Source of the DNA: Sycobia sp. Sy_11
Lineage: Eukaryota > Arthropoda > Insecta > Hymenoptera > Epichrysomallidae
NCBI GenBank assembly: GCA_018907035.1
Contig: JACCIC010000228.1
Coordinates: 437,501-501,500 of the forward strand
DNA: 64,000 nt
Direction: 5' to 3'
A program made the position numbers and the translations under genes. Below the pieces are notes generated by a model. It made no database searches. It saw only the letters and a list, made by a program, of their open reading frames with translations, and had not been told where the DNA came from. The first letter of the stretch is position 1. The number at the start of each line of letters is the position of its first letter. Shown here piece after piece: positions 54,043 to 64,000 of the stretch.

Positions 54043-54850
54043 ATGTATATTAATAAACCTCACAAAGTATACAAAGTCAATGTAATCGGCGACACGAGTG
54101 AAGGTCAAAGGCCGATAGCCGTTATGGCGACCGCTCGCGCGAAGCCGAGAGAACGAGGGAGAGATAAAATCGATCTGTCTCTTATACAAGCTACGATACA
54201 GATAAGTCGCCCGCACCTCGGTGAAGAGAAGTTGCGACGACCGATACTGGAGGCAGCTGCCGACGGCTCTCAAATCCGCGGTGTATGGCGATTCGTCTGT
54301 TGAGGTAGCTCTCTCGAGAGGCTGCTGATCCGCATTGTTTGTGTGGATGGTACTGGCGAAAAGCAGAAGGAAGGAGAGCAGATTCAGGACGCGTCAGTGC
54401 TCGTCTAACATTACGAGGAACCTCGGTGCGGTGTAAAGAAAAAATTTTTTTACTAGCTAGGAACTTTCCAATGTCAATATATATATGTTCATACTGAGTT
54501 ATATGTTAGTATAATGTCATATATGTATTAGTACAATGTCGGACGCGTAAATAACTGTAGAATTTAATTATTTAAGTACGCACGAACAACCTACCTATAC
54601 GATACCTAACAAAAACGAAACAAAGAAAACACTGGCAAATAATATTGAATTAGAAATATTATAAACGCGCGAAAACCGACCGACAAGGATTAATAAATGT
54701 ACGAAAGAATGGAAAGGTCGCGACGAACACTAAAACAAATACGTTATGTATACCAGAAAACCCGAAATAGAAAGAGAGAGAGAGAGAATGCGAGCACAAT
54801 ATCTACTTTCTCTCTCTCTCTCTCTCTCCGAACCGCGTAAAGTTAGAAGA
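54043..54850. other. GC-balanced block of unknown role
   Basis: 54060-54420 is clearly more GC-rich than its surroundings. The 86-codon ORF at 54043-54303 has no recognised domain. It could be a promoter or 5' exon of an unknown gene, or an old LTR. GA and CT tracts lie at about 54770-54827. Confidence 0.3.
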
Positions 54851-55316
54851 GCAATACGAGAGGGGCAAAAGACCAGCAGTTCTCTTGTCCTGTGAACACA
54901 ACTTACCACTTATTTGCTATTTCCAGCGTGGAAAATAGCACCAAGTATTCGTGCGGTATATGGCACCGAATCACTAAACGTATCGAAAAATAGCGTGCGT
55001 CAAATATTAAGAATTATTATATAAATATTGGATATTTATATAATAATTCAGTTTATTATAATTCTCATATTGCATTTATTTTTATCTGATTAATAATTAT
55101 TTTCATTATTTTTTATTCTATTGCAGAACGTCGTAGTAGTTTCTATAAAGAAATCGTTATTGAATAACTCGTTATATTGTTAAATACTCGTTATACTGTG
55201 TTAAATAGTAATTATTTAAACCATCCGCCGACTGTTTCCGAAAAAAAACTTCCTCCTCTGTCAAATAGCCGTGGCCTATACCGCGTACGCTATCTCGAGG
55301 GGGATTTAACGTTACA
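54851..55316 (+). mobile_element. LTR of gypsy A relative
   Basis: It contains AAAAGACCAGCAG (the right half of a hairpin unit), AAATAGCACCAAGTATTCGTG (matching the GGTAAATAACACCGGGTATCC part of the solo LTR) and ends CTCGAGGGGGATTTAACG and TTACA at 55312-55316. The left part is truncated. A primer site follows immediately. Confidence 0.65.
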
Positions 55317-55334
55317 TGGCGCCCGAACAAAGAC
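55317..55334 (+). other. Primer binding site, tRNA-Lys type
   Basis: TGGCGCCCGAACAAAGAC directly follows the LTR end. Its first 13 bases equal the well-known site complementary to the 3' end of tRNA-Lys used by some retroviruses and gypsy elements. This defines the LTR boundary of the family. Confidence 0.75.
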
Positions 55335-56800
55335 TAGTAGAATAAAGACCGTCAAATCAAAATTGATATAAAGTTTTATTCCTTGAATAAGAAAATAATT
55401 TCTTTCACGGAAAATTAAAAATTCATTATTTATACAAAGATCCATATTCGATTTGTGTGAACAAAGCCTAGTGGCGGAAGGACGATGTAACACATATCGA
55501 AGTTGTATTAAAAATAAAATCGGCTGTTCAATAAGAAAAATGGAAATTACAGTTTGTATATAGAAAATAAATAGAAATTACTTTTTGCATTTCAGGAAAA
55601 ATATAACAGTATATCTTTCATGTCTTAATATCTAGTAAAATTAAAATCTGGATAAAATTGCAAAACCTTGAGTTATCTGAGTATACAAACTATCGAAAGA
55701 ACAAATGGAAAAATAATTTACTTATAGAAGGTACAAAAGCATATTTACGTCAATGTTTCATTTCATATGTACGGGCTCCTCCGGTGCATGCTGTAGAGCG
55801 ATAAACCAGAAGACAAAAAAGACTTGAATGAAGACCTGAATTGCACTCAAGAATTAGAAGAAATATAAGAAGAATTCCAACAACTTCGTCTTCAACTTCT
55901 CAATCCACAAGCAGCTGCCTCAACTTCCAGTCCTGTCATCGTGCGTCCTGCACCGAATACACCTTATGGATCATCTGAGAAAGTGGAACTGCCACGTCTA
56001 TGATAATAATCTACATTAATTTCTGGAAAAGATCAGCGAGCTCCAACGATCATACAGCTTGTCAGACAAACAAATCTTGAAAAGTTTTCCCAAATTGCTA
56101 AGAGGTCATGCACAACTATGGCATCGTAATTACACCTCAAATTTCAAAATTTAGCTGAATTAAAAGAAGGCCTAAGAAAATATATGTCGCTATCGAACGT
56201 CGATACATAAATTAACAAATACAGAACCGCAGACAAGATCCAAACGAAGATATTCGAACGTTAGACCATGCTATAATTACGCTGATGTGATGTTGAGGAA
56301 GTTTTTTGGACGAAAAAAAGCCAAAACCATGTATTATAACATACTCATCGAATATCGCCTACATATATGCCGTGATAATGTCTCTTCTACGCCAGATATT
56401 GTGCAACGAGTGGAAGAATATCTAGAAACGAAAATTTGTATGAAATTTGGATGGTATACTGAGCCAAGTAATCGATTGCAGTCCTTGCAAACCGTTCTGA
56501 AATCAAACTTAGCAAAAATGTATCCGGACCTAAACACGTACAAGGGATAAGATTTCAACAAAAATTCTTAGTTATGCACGGATTGAGCCACCATAAACTT
56601 TTAGGGACGGATTCGTCAAAAACCTCGAGATCCATATAACATTGAATAACCGTGAAACCATCAAAACCTCAAGCAAACAAACGCAACAATTATGTACCAT
56701 TGAAGTGCTCTGAGGACTTCAAAATTCGACCGAATAATAAAAATTAGAAACGTTTTGAAATATGGAAATGGAAAAATTCAATCAAATCAACGGTTCTACT
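55335..56800 (+). pseudogene. Gypsy A relative, gag remnant
   Basis: Gag-like text in broken frames: QELEEI..EFQQLRLQLLNPQAAAS (about 55840-55925), VELPRL, then KSFPKLLRGHAQLWHRN (about 56075-56130). CMKFGWYTEPSNRLQ lies in 56287-56550. No zinc knuckle found. Many stops. Confidence 0.5.
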
Positions 56801-58010
56801 CCTTTCCTACAATATGAAATCGTCTTAGAAGAAAACCAATTAAACAAAAATACAGACCAAGAACTGCAGTTATACAGCATATAGTTAATCAAGAACTCAA
56901 TATAATGCTAGCAGAAAACGTTATTATACCGTCCAGTAGTCCCTGGAGCTCGCCAGTAGCAATCGTAAAAAAAAACGGAAAAGTTCGATTCTGCGTTGAT
57001 TTGAATAAAGTGAACAAGGTACCAAAGTAAAAGGCTTATCCGTTTCCAGAAATTAATGTTACATTTTCACGATATCTTTCAACATTAGATATAAAAAATG
57101 GTTACTGGCAAATAGCTTTAACACCTGTAAGTCGCCCTATACTGCCTTTACTGTGGCAAGAAAAGGTCTTCGAATTCAATGTTATGCCGTTTGGTGTGCA
57201 TTCAGGTCGGGTACATTTCAAAGACTTTTAGATACAGTGATTACACAAGAGATCGCACCTTATGCATTTGCACAATTAGACGACATTGTAGTAGTATCGA
57301 CTACATTCAAGGAGCATCTAGAAAAATTGCAAAAAGTTTTCCATCATTTGAAACTTGCAAAATTAAAAACGGATCCAAACAAATTGCCATTTTGCTCGTT
57401 CAAGCATCAAATATTTAGGCCATCTCATAAACAAAAATGCTTTACTTAATTTTGAATAATTTTTTTATTAAATTAATTTTTAATAAAATATCTTTAACGA
57501 CGAAGAATGAAGGAAATACAACATTTTATAGGATTGATCTCTTAGCACAGACGATTTTTAGAAAAATCTCATTGCAGTCTAAATACCTACCATTGCTGCT
57601 CCGTTTACTAGAAAAAAAAGTGGATATGAATAGTGGATATGCGGAGCAGTAGAACAAAGTGAGTGGCAGAACAAACAAACTAAATACCGTCCAGGGGCAG
57701 AGAATTTATTGTATGAAAAATCGTACAAAAATGTGGAGAGTGATCTTGAAAGCTGTCCAGATTTTTACATAAAAACAGACGATTGGACAACATATTTTAC
57801 ACACATTTGATTTCAACAATGGAGAGTTTGTGTGTCGAAATCCAAACAAAGCAGAACACTGAACGATGTCCACGACGACCCGACTGCCGGACATCTAAGA
57901 ATTACAAAAATAATATTAAAAATGTCAAAAATTCGACATATAGATTCTATATTATCTTGGGAAGGACATAGGATATGTTTTTTCTTGAAAATCATTTTAC
58001 TATTAAGAAT
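56801..58010 (+). pseudogene. Gypsy A relative, reverse transcriptase and integrase scraps
   Basis: SSSPWSSPVAIVKKNGKVRF and VDLNKVNKV (about 56932-57022), IKNGYWQIALTP (about 57090-57126), FNVMPFGVHS, AQLDDIVVVSTTFKEHLEKL (57280-57335; LDD catalytic pair). The rest is frameshifted. Integrase zinc scrap DVHDDPTAGHLRITKIILKM occurs at about 57864-57925. It is the same family as 40838-45078 by motif spelling. Confidence 0.7.
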
Positions 58011-58289
58011 AAATTAAGTTAGCAGATTTAGTGGTCAGTTTCACCAGCGGCCAGTAGGTGGCGTCTTAAATCACGAACATCAACTCAAAGTAGTCCGCTT
58101 AAAGTATTAATACCAGGCCAGCTCAAACGAATGTTCATATCCAACTTTGGGATTCGTATCCTAAAGAAGGTGTGACGTTAGTCGGTATTACCTTTTTTAT
58201 TCTTCAGGTTAATCTGACACTACACTCACACCTTATGGAAATATTTTCATTTTTGTAAATTTTATTTTCTCTTACGTGAGAAAATCTGG

Positions 58290-58345
<56 letters not shown>

Positions 58346-58558
58346 GTGTCTTTCTTTCCCTTCTCTTATAAAATGATTCTGTATGTCAAATCATACTGAA
58401 TATAATTTGTGACGGCAATTATATTTATGTTTTTATACATTATATTAACTTCAGAATTGTGACAAAGACTACGTTTTTTTTAGTTTGAACAAAAGAAATG
58501 ATGGCAAAACAGAATTTTTTTACCAACCTCAAAACTATGTATATATAGATATATATTG
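58011..58558. other. Unclassified repeat with CT tract
   Basis: 58180-58440 matches 34740-34990 and has a (CT)n tract at about 58287-58342. The rest (58011-58180, 58440-58558) holds no recognised feature. Confidence 0.45.
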
Positions 58559-59450
58559 TCACTTCTTCTGAAAAAGGAAATATCCATCGTCTGCTCAAAA
58601 ATATGCTGTGCGCCGTACAATTTTGCTTGAATTTCAATTGGCATCACCACGAAAAAACGAAAATATACGAAATATGTAATATATATTGTATGTATATTAT
58701 ATTGTACATATTATATATACACATTTTAAATACGGTTTCTACTGAGAAATATTGTATTAGCATGTACGGGCGGTTGATTATGATATCCCGTTGCCTCAAG
58801 ACGATTTATACATGCAGTTGTATGTTTGGATGGATAGAATGCGATGTCCAGGTGTCTCTGGGCGATTTCTACGGGGAATATTATATTTAGTTGATAGAAA
58901 ACGACGTCCAGATATGAGGAAATCAACTTCTATGTGAAGATTCATGTTGAGACGGTAATCTTTCCGAACGACTTCTACGGGGAGTATCGTGTTGAGTCGT
59001 TAGGAAGCCATGCTAGCTTTCTTGGGCAACTTCTACTGGAACTATCGTGTTCAGTTGGTAGGAAACGATGTTTAGGTATGTCGGGTCAACTTCTACGGGG
59101 AGTTTCGTGTTCGGATGATAGAATGCGATTTCCAAATGTTTTGGAACGGCTTCAACGGGGAGTATAGTTAGTGGGAAACGATGTCCAGGTATCTCATTAC
59201 GACTTCTATGAAGAGATTAGTATTCTATCATTCGAACACGCACACTCCCAGTAAGAGTCGTCCCGGGATAACTGGAAATTGTATTCTACCTCCCCAACAC
59301 AAAACTCTCTATAGCAGTCGTCCCGAGATATTTCCTATAGTCCGAACATGATTCTCTCTTTAAACGTCGTCTCGAGACAATTTGCACATCTTTTTCTACC
59401 GCTCGAACTCGAAAGTACAATTTTTTCCATTGAAGCCGTATTTAATATGC

Positions 59451-59513
<63 letters not shown>

Positions 59514-59722
59514 ATAAAATGGTCGACAAAATATTAACTTTTTGAAGTGGACGCTACATTGAAGCAGCTTTTTATACAGAAGCGACGATAGGTAAATTAC
59601 GGTCAATTATTTATAGAAATATAGATTTGTATATATAAGAGTATTTTTACTTAGATATTATTGAATTGTTTATGAAATCGGTTAAATTCTTATCTCGGGC
59701 GAAGCCGAGATGGGGGATGCTA

Positions 59723-59723
<1 letters not shown>
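58559..59723 (+). mobile_element. Helitron-like non-autonomous element, best copy
   Basis: It starts TCACTTCTTCTG at 58559 and ends with the hairpin ATCTCGG/CCGAGAT (59692-59711) and CTAG at 59720-59723 followed by T. Helitrons start TC and end CTRR after a short hairpin. Inside are about ten units of the 60-bp minisatellite (58800-59420) and a (TA)n array (about 59456-59509). The base before TC is G, not the expected A. No Rep/helicase gene. Confidence 0.6.
59692..59723 (+). other. Helitron-like 3' terminus (hairpin plus CTAG)
   Basis: A 7-bp stem with 6-nt loop, then an 8-base spacer and CTAG, next to a T that begins a (TA)n array. The minus-strand copy ends the same way at 32394-32424 with one changed base pair in the stem. 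Confidence 0.65.
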
Positions 59724-59772
<49 letters not shown>

Positions 59773-60565
59773 TGTTAAACTAGACTGTGTTAAATGGTAA
59801 TTATACTTATATAATTATAATATTACCCGATCTGCCGTCCGTTCCCGCAAATGCTTCCTCCCCTCTCAATTACCCGGCAATATACTTCGTTGGCTATTCC
59901 CGGGGAGGGGTAGGAACGTCATAACAGTTTTTGTAATATGGACCCATAACGGTGAGCCAATCGAGCCATCCGACTTTTCTTCAATTTCCAATGTAGTGGA
60001 GTGGTATGTTATAAAAAAGGATATCCTGAAAACAATATGGGAAAGTTAGACCAAGAAAGATCATCTTTATTCACTAGAAGCATTCTCGTCGCTGCGTCGC
60101 AAGTGTTCCAATAGCGAAGCTGTTACGCGAACGTTAACAATAGGAAGGAAAAATAACAACTATTGGTCTTTCACGTGTCCGCTCGATTTCACCTCGTGTG
60201 CCTTCGTTTGACCTTCTTCTTCCACGCTCGCGGCGATGACCCACTTCTCTGAGTCCTGATTGGCCCACAGCCTGCAAAAATCAATAAATAATTGACCTAC
60301 ATGAATATTAATATTTATACATAACTTTTGCTTTCGAATACCATGAGCTAATATAAGTCATATCTGCGACGCTGTATGTTTACGAGTCCAAACAATTAAG
60401 TAATCCGAGCTATTTTATTGCTCGGCCTGTGATAACACTGCAAACCTGTAACTCCGCTACCTAATAGTAGATCCCTACTCTGTCGAATGAGACCTTGATG
60501 ACCTTTGTATGATCATATATTCACCAACTATTTAGTGTATTGTAACAACGCCCGAGTAGTACATG
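59724..60565. other. TA array, LTR scrap, unassigned sequence
   Basis: (TA)n at 59724-59765. 59770-59935 matches the end of gypsy A LTRs (CTGCCGTCCGTTCCCG, then CCTCCCCTCTCAA and a CCCGGGGAGGGG zone). 59936-60565 is GC-balanced in places (60040-60290), with nothing recognised. Confidence 0.4.
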
Positions 60566-61535
60566 TCACGAAAATGCAGAAGAAATTTAGAGCAACGGTG
60601 CGTGGTAAAATTTTGTGTAAAACTCGGCGAAACTGCGACAGAATCTCATGAAAAAGTACTTAAGCTGTATGGTAGTGATGCCCTGAGTTGCAGTGAGGTG
60701 CTTCGATGGCATGCCGATTTTAAAAAAAGGCTGTGAAAGCGTCAAAGACGAGGCACGGAGCGGAAGTCTAATGCAAGTACGAACCGATGCGAATGCGCAA
60801 CGCAACCGCGCCCTTGTTCGTCAAGACCGGCGACTAACCATTCGAATATTGGCTGATGAGTTGTATATTAACCGGGAAAAGAGTTAGAAAGATTTCGCCA
60901 TGAATGAGCTGTGCGCAAAGATGGTCCCGAAGAAGCTTTCAGATCCTTTCCTTCAGAGGAAAAAAGCCTACCGAATGAACATCGCTCATGATTGTCTCGA
61001 GCAGGTTGAAAGTGATCGTACTCTTCTAGATCGAGTTATTACTGGTAATAAAAGTTAGTTTTTCAATATGTGAATATGACCCCGAAACGAAACGATAAAG
61101 CGAACAGTGGGTGTTCCCTCGAGCGCCAAAGCCAATAAGGGCGAGATTGAGCAAGTCGAAAGTGAAAACCATGTTCATTTGCTTTTTTGACAGCAAAGGG
61201 GTGGTTCACAAAGTGATTGTATTACGTAGACAAACTGTTAATAAAGTATTCTACTTAATGTGCTCGAAAAAGCGACTCAGAGTGAGTCCAGATATCGCGA
61301 AGACTTGGTTTCTGCATCAGGACAATGCTCCCTACCATAGTGGGTTCAGTACCTCTCAGTTTTTGGCGTCTAAAGGTATCGCAATTTTTACCATAGTCTC
61401 TCTATCCACCGAACATGTTACTTTTTCCTATTTCCCCATTTGAAAAAATTCCTAAAAAGTCGATATGTTGACTCCGTTGAATCTACCCAAGAATCTGTGA
61501 GGCAGGTACTCGGAAAGATCTAACAAGATGTGTTC
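60566..61535 (+). pseudogene. Mariner transposase pseudogene (second family)
   Basis: In several frames: RSGSLMQVRTDANAQRNRAL, DRRLTIRILADELYI (60754-60875), ELCAKMVPK, then KARLSKSKVKTMFICFFDSK-type text (61135-61200) and TWFLHQDNAPYHS (second Asp, about 61302-61340). The third block is lost (LSTEHVTFSYFPI in place of YSPDLAPCDFFLFP), and the end FLKSRYVDSVESTQ lies near 61450-61490. Many stops. Confidence 0.8.
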
Positions 61536-61543
61536 TAGAATTG

Positions 61544-62096
61544 TAACATCCCTATCCCCCTCGGGATAGCTTACGCGATATTTTCTAAGATACTTTAGAA
61601 GGCAGGAAGTATATTCAGGATCGGGCGGTGGATTAGAAAAATAATTTACAAGAACACGGTATATTTTAGTAACAAAAACATAAAATATGTTTATTTCACA
61701 CACTTGATTGGACATGACTCTATAACAAACAATAATTCTAAGTTCGCGCTATTTTCCGCGACGTTTATTTATCCGGCGCTGTTTACTGCACGGATACCCA
61801 TTTAGTTTCCACGCGGGGAATTTAAACGAGATAGGTAGAATTTAATCTAGGTAATAGTTTCGGAGGAATTTCTTAGGCAGGATTTATCCAGCTCTGGACA
61901 GTTCTAGGTCCGGGAGGTGTTCGAATTATGCGTTCTTGGGTCGGCCGGTTCACTGGACGAACTCCGTGATTTTGCATTTGGCAGGCCCTTTTATAATCAA
62001 ATTATTGGGTATCATCGTCGCCGCTCGTCTAACATCGGACGAGCCGCCGATTTATAATAATAATATTAATAATATTAATAATAATAATAATTACTA
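61544..62096 (-). mobile_element. Gypsy A LTR, first part (split by LINE)
   Basis: It begins TGTAACATCCCTATCCCC at 61544 and follows the minus-strand LTR at 40838/43670 to the TATA region (TTTTATAATC, about 61990) and the ATT-rich array. Hairpin units are absent in this copy. The remainder resumes at about 63535. Confidence 0.65.
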
Positions 62097-63461
62097 AGAC
62101 TGGACATGCCCTTGGACGTGCGGCTCGTACCGTACGCTGACGATGTGGCAGCTGCGATAGTCGCACGCGACTGTTTCACAACAGATTCACTGATTCAGTT
62201 AAAGATGAATCAGGTCATGCGACGGGTAGCCCAATGGATGACCGACCATGGACTTCAACTAGCGCTGCAAAAGACCGAGTTACTGTTAGTAACTCGCAGA
62301 CATCTAGAGACGGTAATTCCGATCATGTTAGGGACGGAAAGATTGGAAACCAGGAGTGAGGTCAAGTATCTTCGGGTAACCTTGGATACGGAGCTGAACT
62401 TCTGGTCGCACGTACGAGACGTGACTAATAACACAGCTGAAAAGACAAAGGCTTTAAGCAGACTAATGGCCAACACGAAAGGACCTAGACAGAACGTACG
62501 AAGACTGCTGATGAGCGGTACCCACTGATCCTGTTTTACGGAATGGAGGTATGGGCCGACGCGATGAATATAAAAAAACACGCGAACGCTATGAAAAGCG
62601 TACAAAGGGAGGACGCGTTAAGAATCGTGTGCGCGTATCGCAGCGTGTCCGAGAGCGCGGTTTTCGTGATCGCTAGGGTCATTCCCATCTATCTACTCGC
62701 GGCCGAACGGAAACGTATTCACGAGCGGAGTTGAAACGTTGGAAGGGAAGACGCTGCAACAGAAGAACGGATAAAGACGATCTGAACATGGCAGAGGCGG
62801 TGGACGACGGACGAACATGGACAATGGACGAAAAGATTTATACCCGATATCGGTCCGTGGAACGCGAGACAACACGGGGAGGTGAACTTCTACTTTACTC
62901 AGTTTCTATCCGGGTATGGATACTTCCGTAAGTACGTCTATAGGATGAAGAGGATTACCTCTCCGGAATGCACGTACTGCGGATGGGCTTGGGACGATGT
63001 GGAGCACACGTTTTTTGTGTGCGAGCATTGGATCGAGTTACGACTAGGGCTACAGACGAGGATAGGCGACATCATGCCAGAAAAAGTAACGAATCTTATT
63101 ACAACGGACGCGGAGAGCTGGCGGTTGATTGCAAAATACGTTACGAATGTGCTACGGAGCAAAAAGCAGATGGATGTCTGCTTTGATGAACGTGGTACCG
63201 AGTATGCATGAGAACCTGGGATTAAAGGGATGGACGTCAAATGACCACGGAAGGACAGCCGCCCAGGCTGAAGTAATGTGCCTAACAGTTGCGGGCTGGT
63301 ATAGGTGCAACACGGAGATGTGTGTTTAGTGCGTAGTGATATGGGATTTGTGTCGAGTCGTACATATTCCGATGACCGTTTTCCAGGAATGTGCTTGGAG
63401 AACGGACATTGGAAATGCATAAATAGCATTCACAGACTCCTCAAAAAAAAAGAAAAAAAAT
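62097..63461 (+). pseudogene. R1-clade LINE, 5'-truncated, inserted in LTR
   Basis: LVPYADDVAAAIVARDC (RT motif C, 62124-62170), MTDHGLQLALQKTELLLVT, VKYLRVTLDTELNFWSHV (62362-62415), then after a stop KSVQREDALRIVCAYRSVSE and CTYCGWAWDDVEHTFFVCEHW (62972-63034), the C-terminal Cys/His motif. An A-rich tail lies at 63443-63461. The 5' truncation inside the RT is typical of LINE insertions. It is a different family from 17448-22155. Confidence 0.75.
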
Positions 63462-63824
63462 TAGTAATAATTAATATTAATTATAATTATAATAGTTATA
63501 TAAATACATGTTAAATATATAAATATTTAATATAAATAATTATATATACGCGCAGCCGTTATACTTCGTACAAATATTGTCTTATATACATACAAGAATA
63601 TACATATACGTATGTGTACATATATTTGGCGTTTAAAATATTTAAATGTATTTTATAAATTAAATACGGTGGGTGATTTCATTGGGGACACTCGTTTTAT
63701 ATGTTTGGACTATGCTCGCGAGTATAGAGGCTCGCGTGTTCCCGTACCACGGTATTCCGATATTCGCTACTGACGCGTGTCGTTCGATGAGAGAGCATAT
63801 CTATTATTCCTTATATTATTATTT
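63462..63824 (-). mobile_element. Gypsy A LTR, second part
   Basis: From about 63535 the order ATATTTAAATG.., TAAATACGGTGGGTG, TTGGGGACACTCGTTTTATATG follows the U3 part of the LTR at 44740-44900 (AAATACAGCGGGTGCATTCG..GGACACCCGTTGTATATG). It is more diverged than the other copies. Confidence 0.55.
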
Positions 63825-63897
63825 GATTACTAATTAATAAATATTTTTTTATTGATCTTACAGTCCAATCAGTTCAATCCAAAAATAAAATAAAAAT

Positions 63898-63928
<31 letters not shown>

Positions 63929-64000
63929 TAAAAATAAAAAATAAAAAGTAAAAAAAAAAGAGCATGAGAACATTTCTCCTCATCTGTCCCTGATGAGGAG
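63825..64000 (+). mobile_element. Penelope-like end with hammerhead start
   Basis: TTAATAAATATTTTTTTATTGATCTTACAGTCCAATC is shared, in part, with 25975 and 5095, followed by an AAATAAAA run. The last bases (63986-64000) read GTCCCTGATGAGGAG, the beginning of a + strand hammerhead cut by the window end. The tail and ribozyme are in opposite relative order to the other copies, suggesting a rearranged or dimeric PLE end. Confidence 0.5.

Noticed and set aside
54043..54303. ORF in a GC-balanced block as a host gene
   Set aside because: No recognised domain, no splice or start support, and a complementary ORF of similar length exists on the other strand.
1..64000. tRNA, rRNA, and bacterial-type operons or promoters
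   Set aside because: I looked for cloverleaf arms and conserved rRNA blocks and saw none; tRNA-like matches at 37696 and 55317 are primer sites of LTR elements.

Overview
This window is eukaryotic and almost certainly from an insect genome. It is AT-rich, carries many (TA)n arrays, has spliced exons with consensus splice sites, and holds a dense, nested set of insect-type transposons: Ty3/gypsy, copia, Penelope-like, R1-clade LINEs, mariner, Mutator-like and Helitron-like. A hymenopteran, possibly an ant, is my best guess from the look of the elements, but I could not test this.

Host gene. Six exons on the + strand (2497-2755, 15766-16019, 16109-16272, 16346-16616, 16692-16826, 35267-36589) join in phase into 801 codons plus a stop. 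I identify them as the 3' part of the calcineurin-binding protein cabin-1 gene, whose human homologue is a TPR protein of the HIRA/UBN1 histone H3.3 chaperone complex. Earlier exons lie upstream of the window. Two introns are very long (13.0 and 18.4 kb) and are filled with transposon remnants; the 13-kb one appears to use a GC-AG splice pair. A broken partial copy of the last exon lies 15 kb downstream (50345-51140), fused in frame behind the integrase of a gypsy element.

Layout. 0.1-1.7 kb: Helitron scrap and copia pol. 4.2-5.3 kb: Mutator-like transposase pseudogene. 5.4-7.9 kb: Penelope-like element (PLE) broken by an LTR-like unit that itself holds another PLE tail. 9.0-10.1 kb: solo gypsy LTR. 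10.5-11.9 kb: two opposed mariner pieces. 12.8-13.6 kb: LINE and PLE scraps. 15.1-15.5 kb: mariner. 17.4-22.2 kb: nearly full-length but decayed R1-clade LINE. 22.6-24.7 kb: copia integrase and gypsy protease remnants. 24.7-26.0 kb: LINE 3' pieces. 26.0-29.6 kb: palindromic PLE cluster. 29.7-30.6 kb: hairpin array and gypsy integrase. 31.7-32.3 kb: PLE tail. 32.4-34.7 kb: two head-to-head Helitron-like elements and an LTR. 37.1-39.2 kb: GC-rich LTR element with a tRNA-Pro-type primer site. 40.8-45.1 kb: gypsy element A (minus). 45.1-50.3 kb: gypsy element B (plus), followed by the cabin-1 exon copy. 51-54 kb: little but microsatellites. 54.8-58.0 kb: gypsy A relative with tRNA-Lys-type primer site. 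58.6-59.7 kb: best Helitron-like copy. 60.6-61.5 kb: mariner. 61.5-63.8 kb: gypsy LTR split by a LINE. 63.8-64.0 kb: PLE end.

No transposon gene looks intact. The most unusual signals are structural. Several LTRs carry, just downstream of their TATA box, rows of hairpins whose arms differ from unit to unit but stay complementary, while the loop keeps a core close to GGCRYTCC. The same LTR family has an interleaved complementary set that could form a pseudoknot. PLE ends carry hammerhead-ribozyme cores with a palindromic ACGT stem III. The LINE 3' UTR has its own covarying hairpins. Everything here was read by eye; similarity claims rest on recognised motifs, not on searches.
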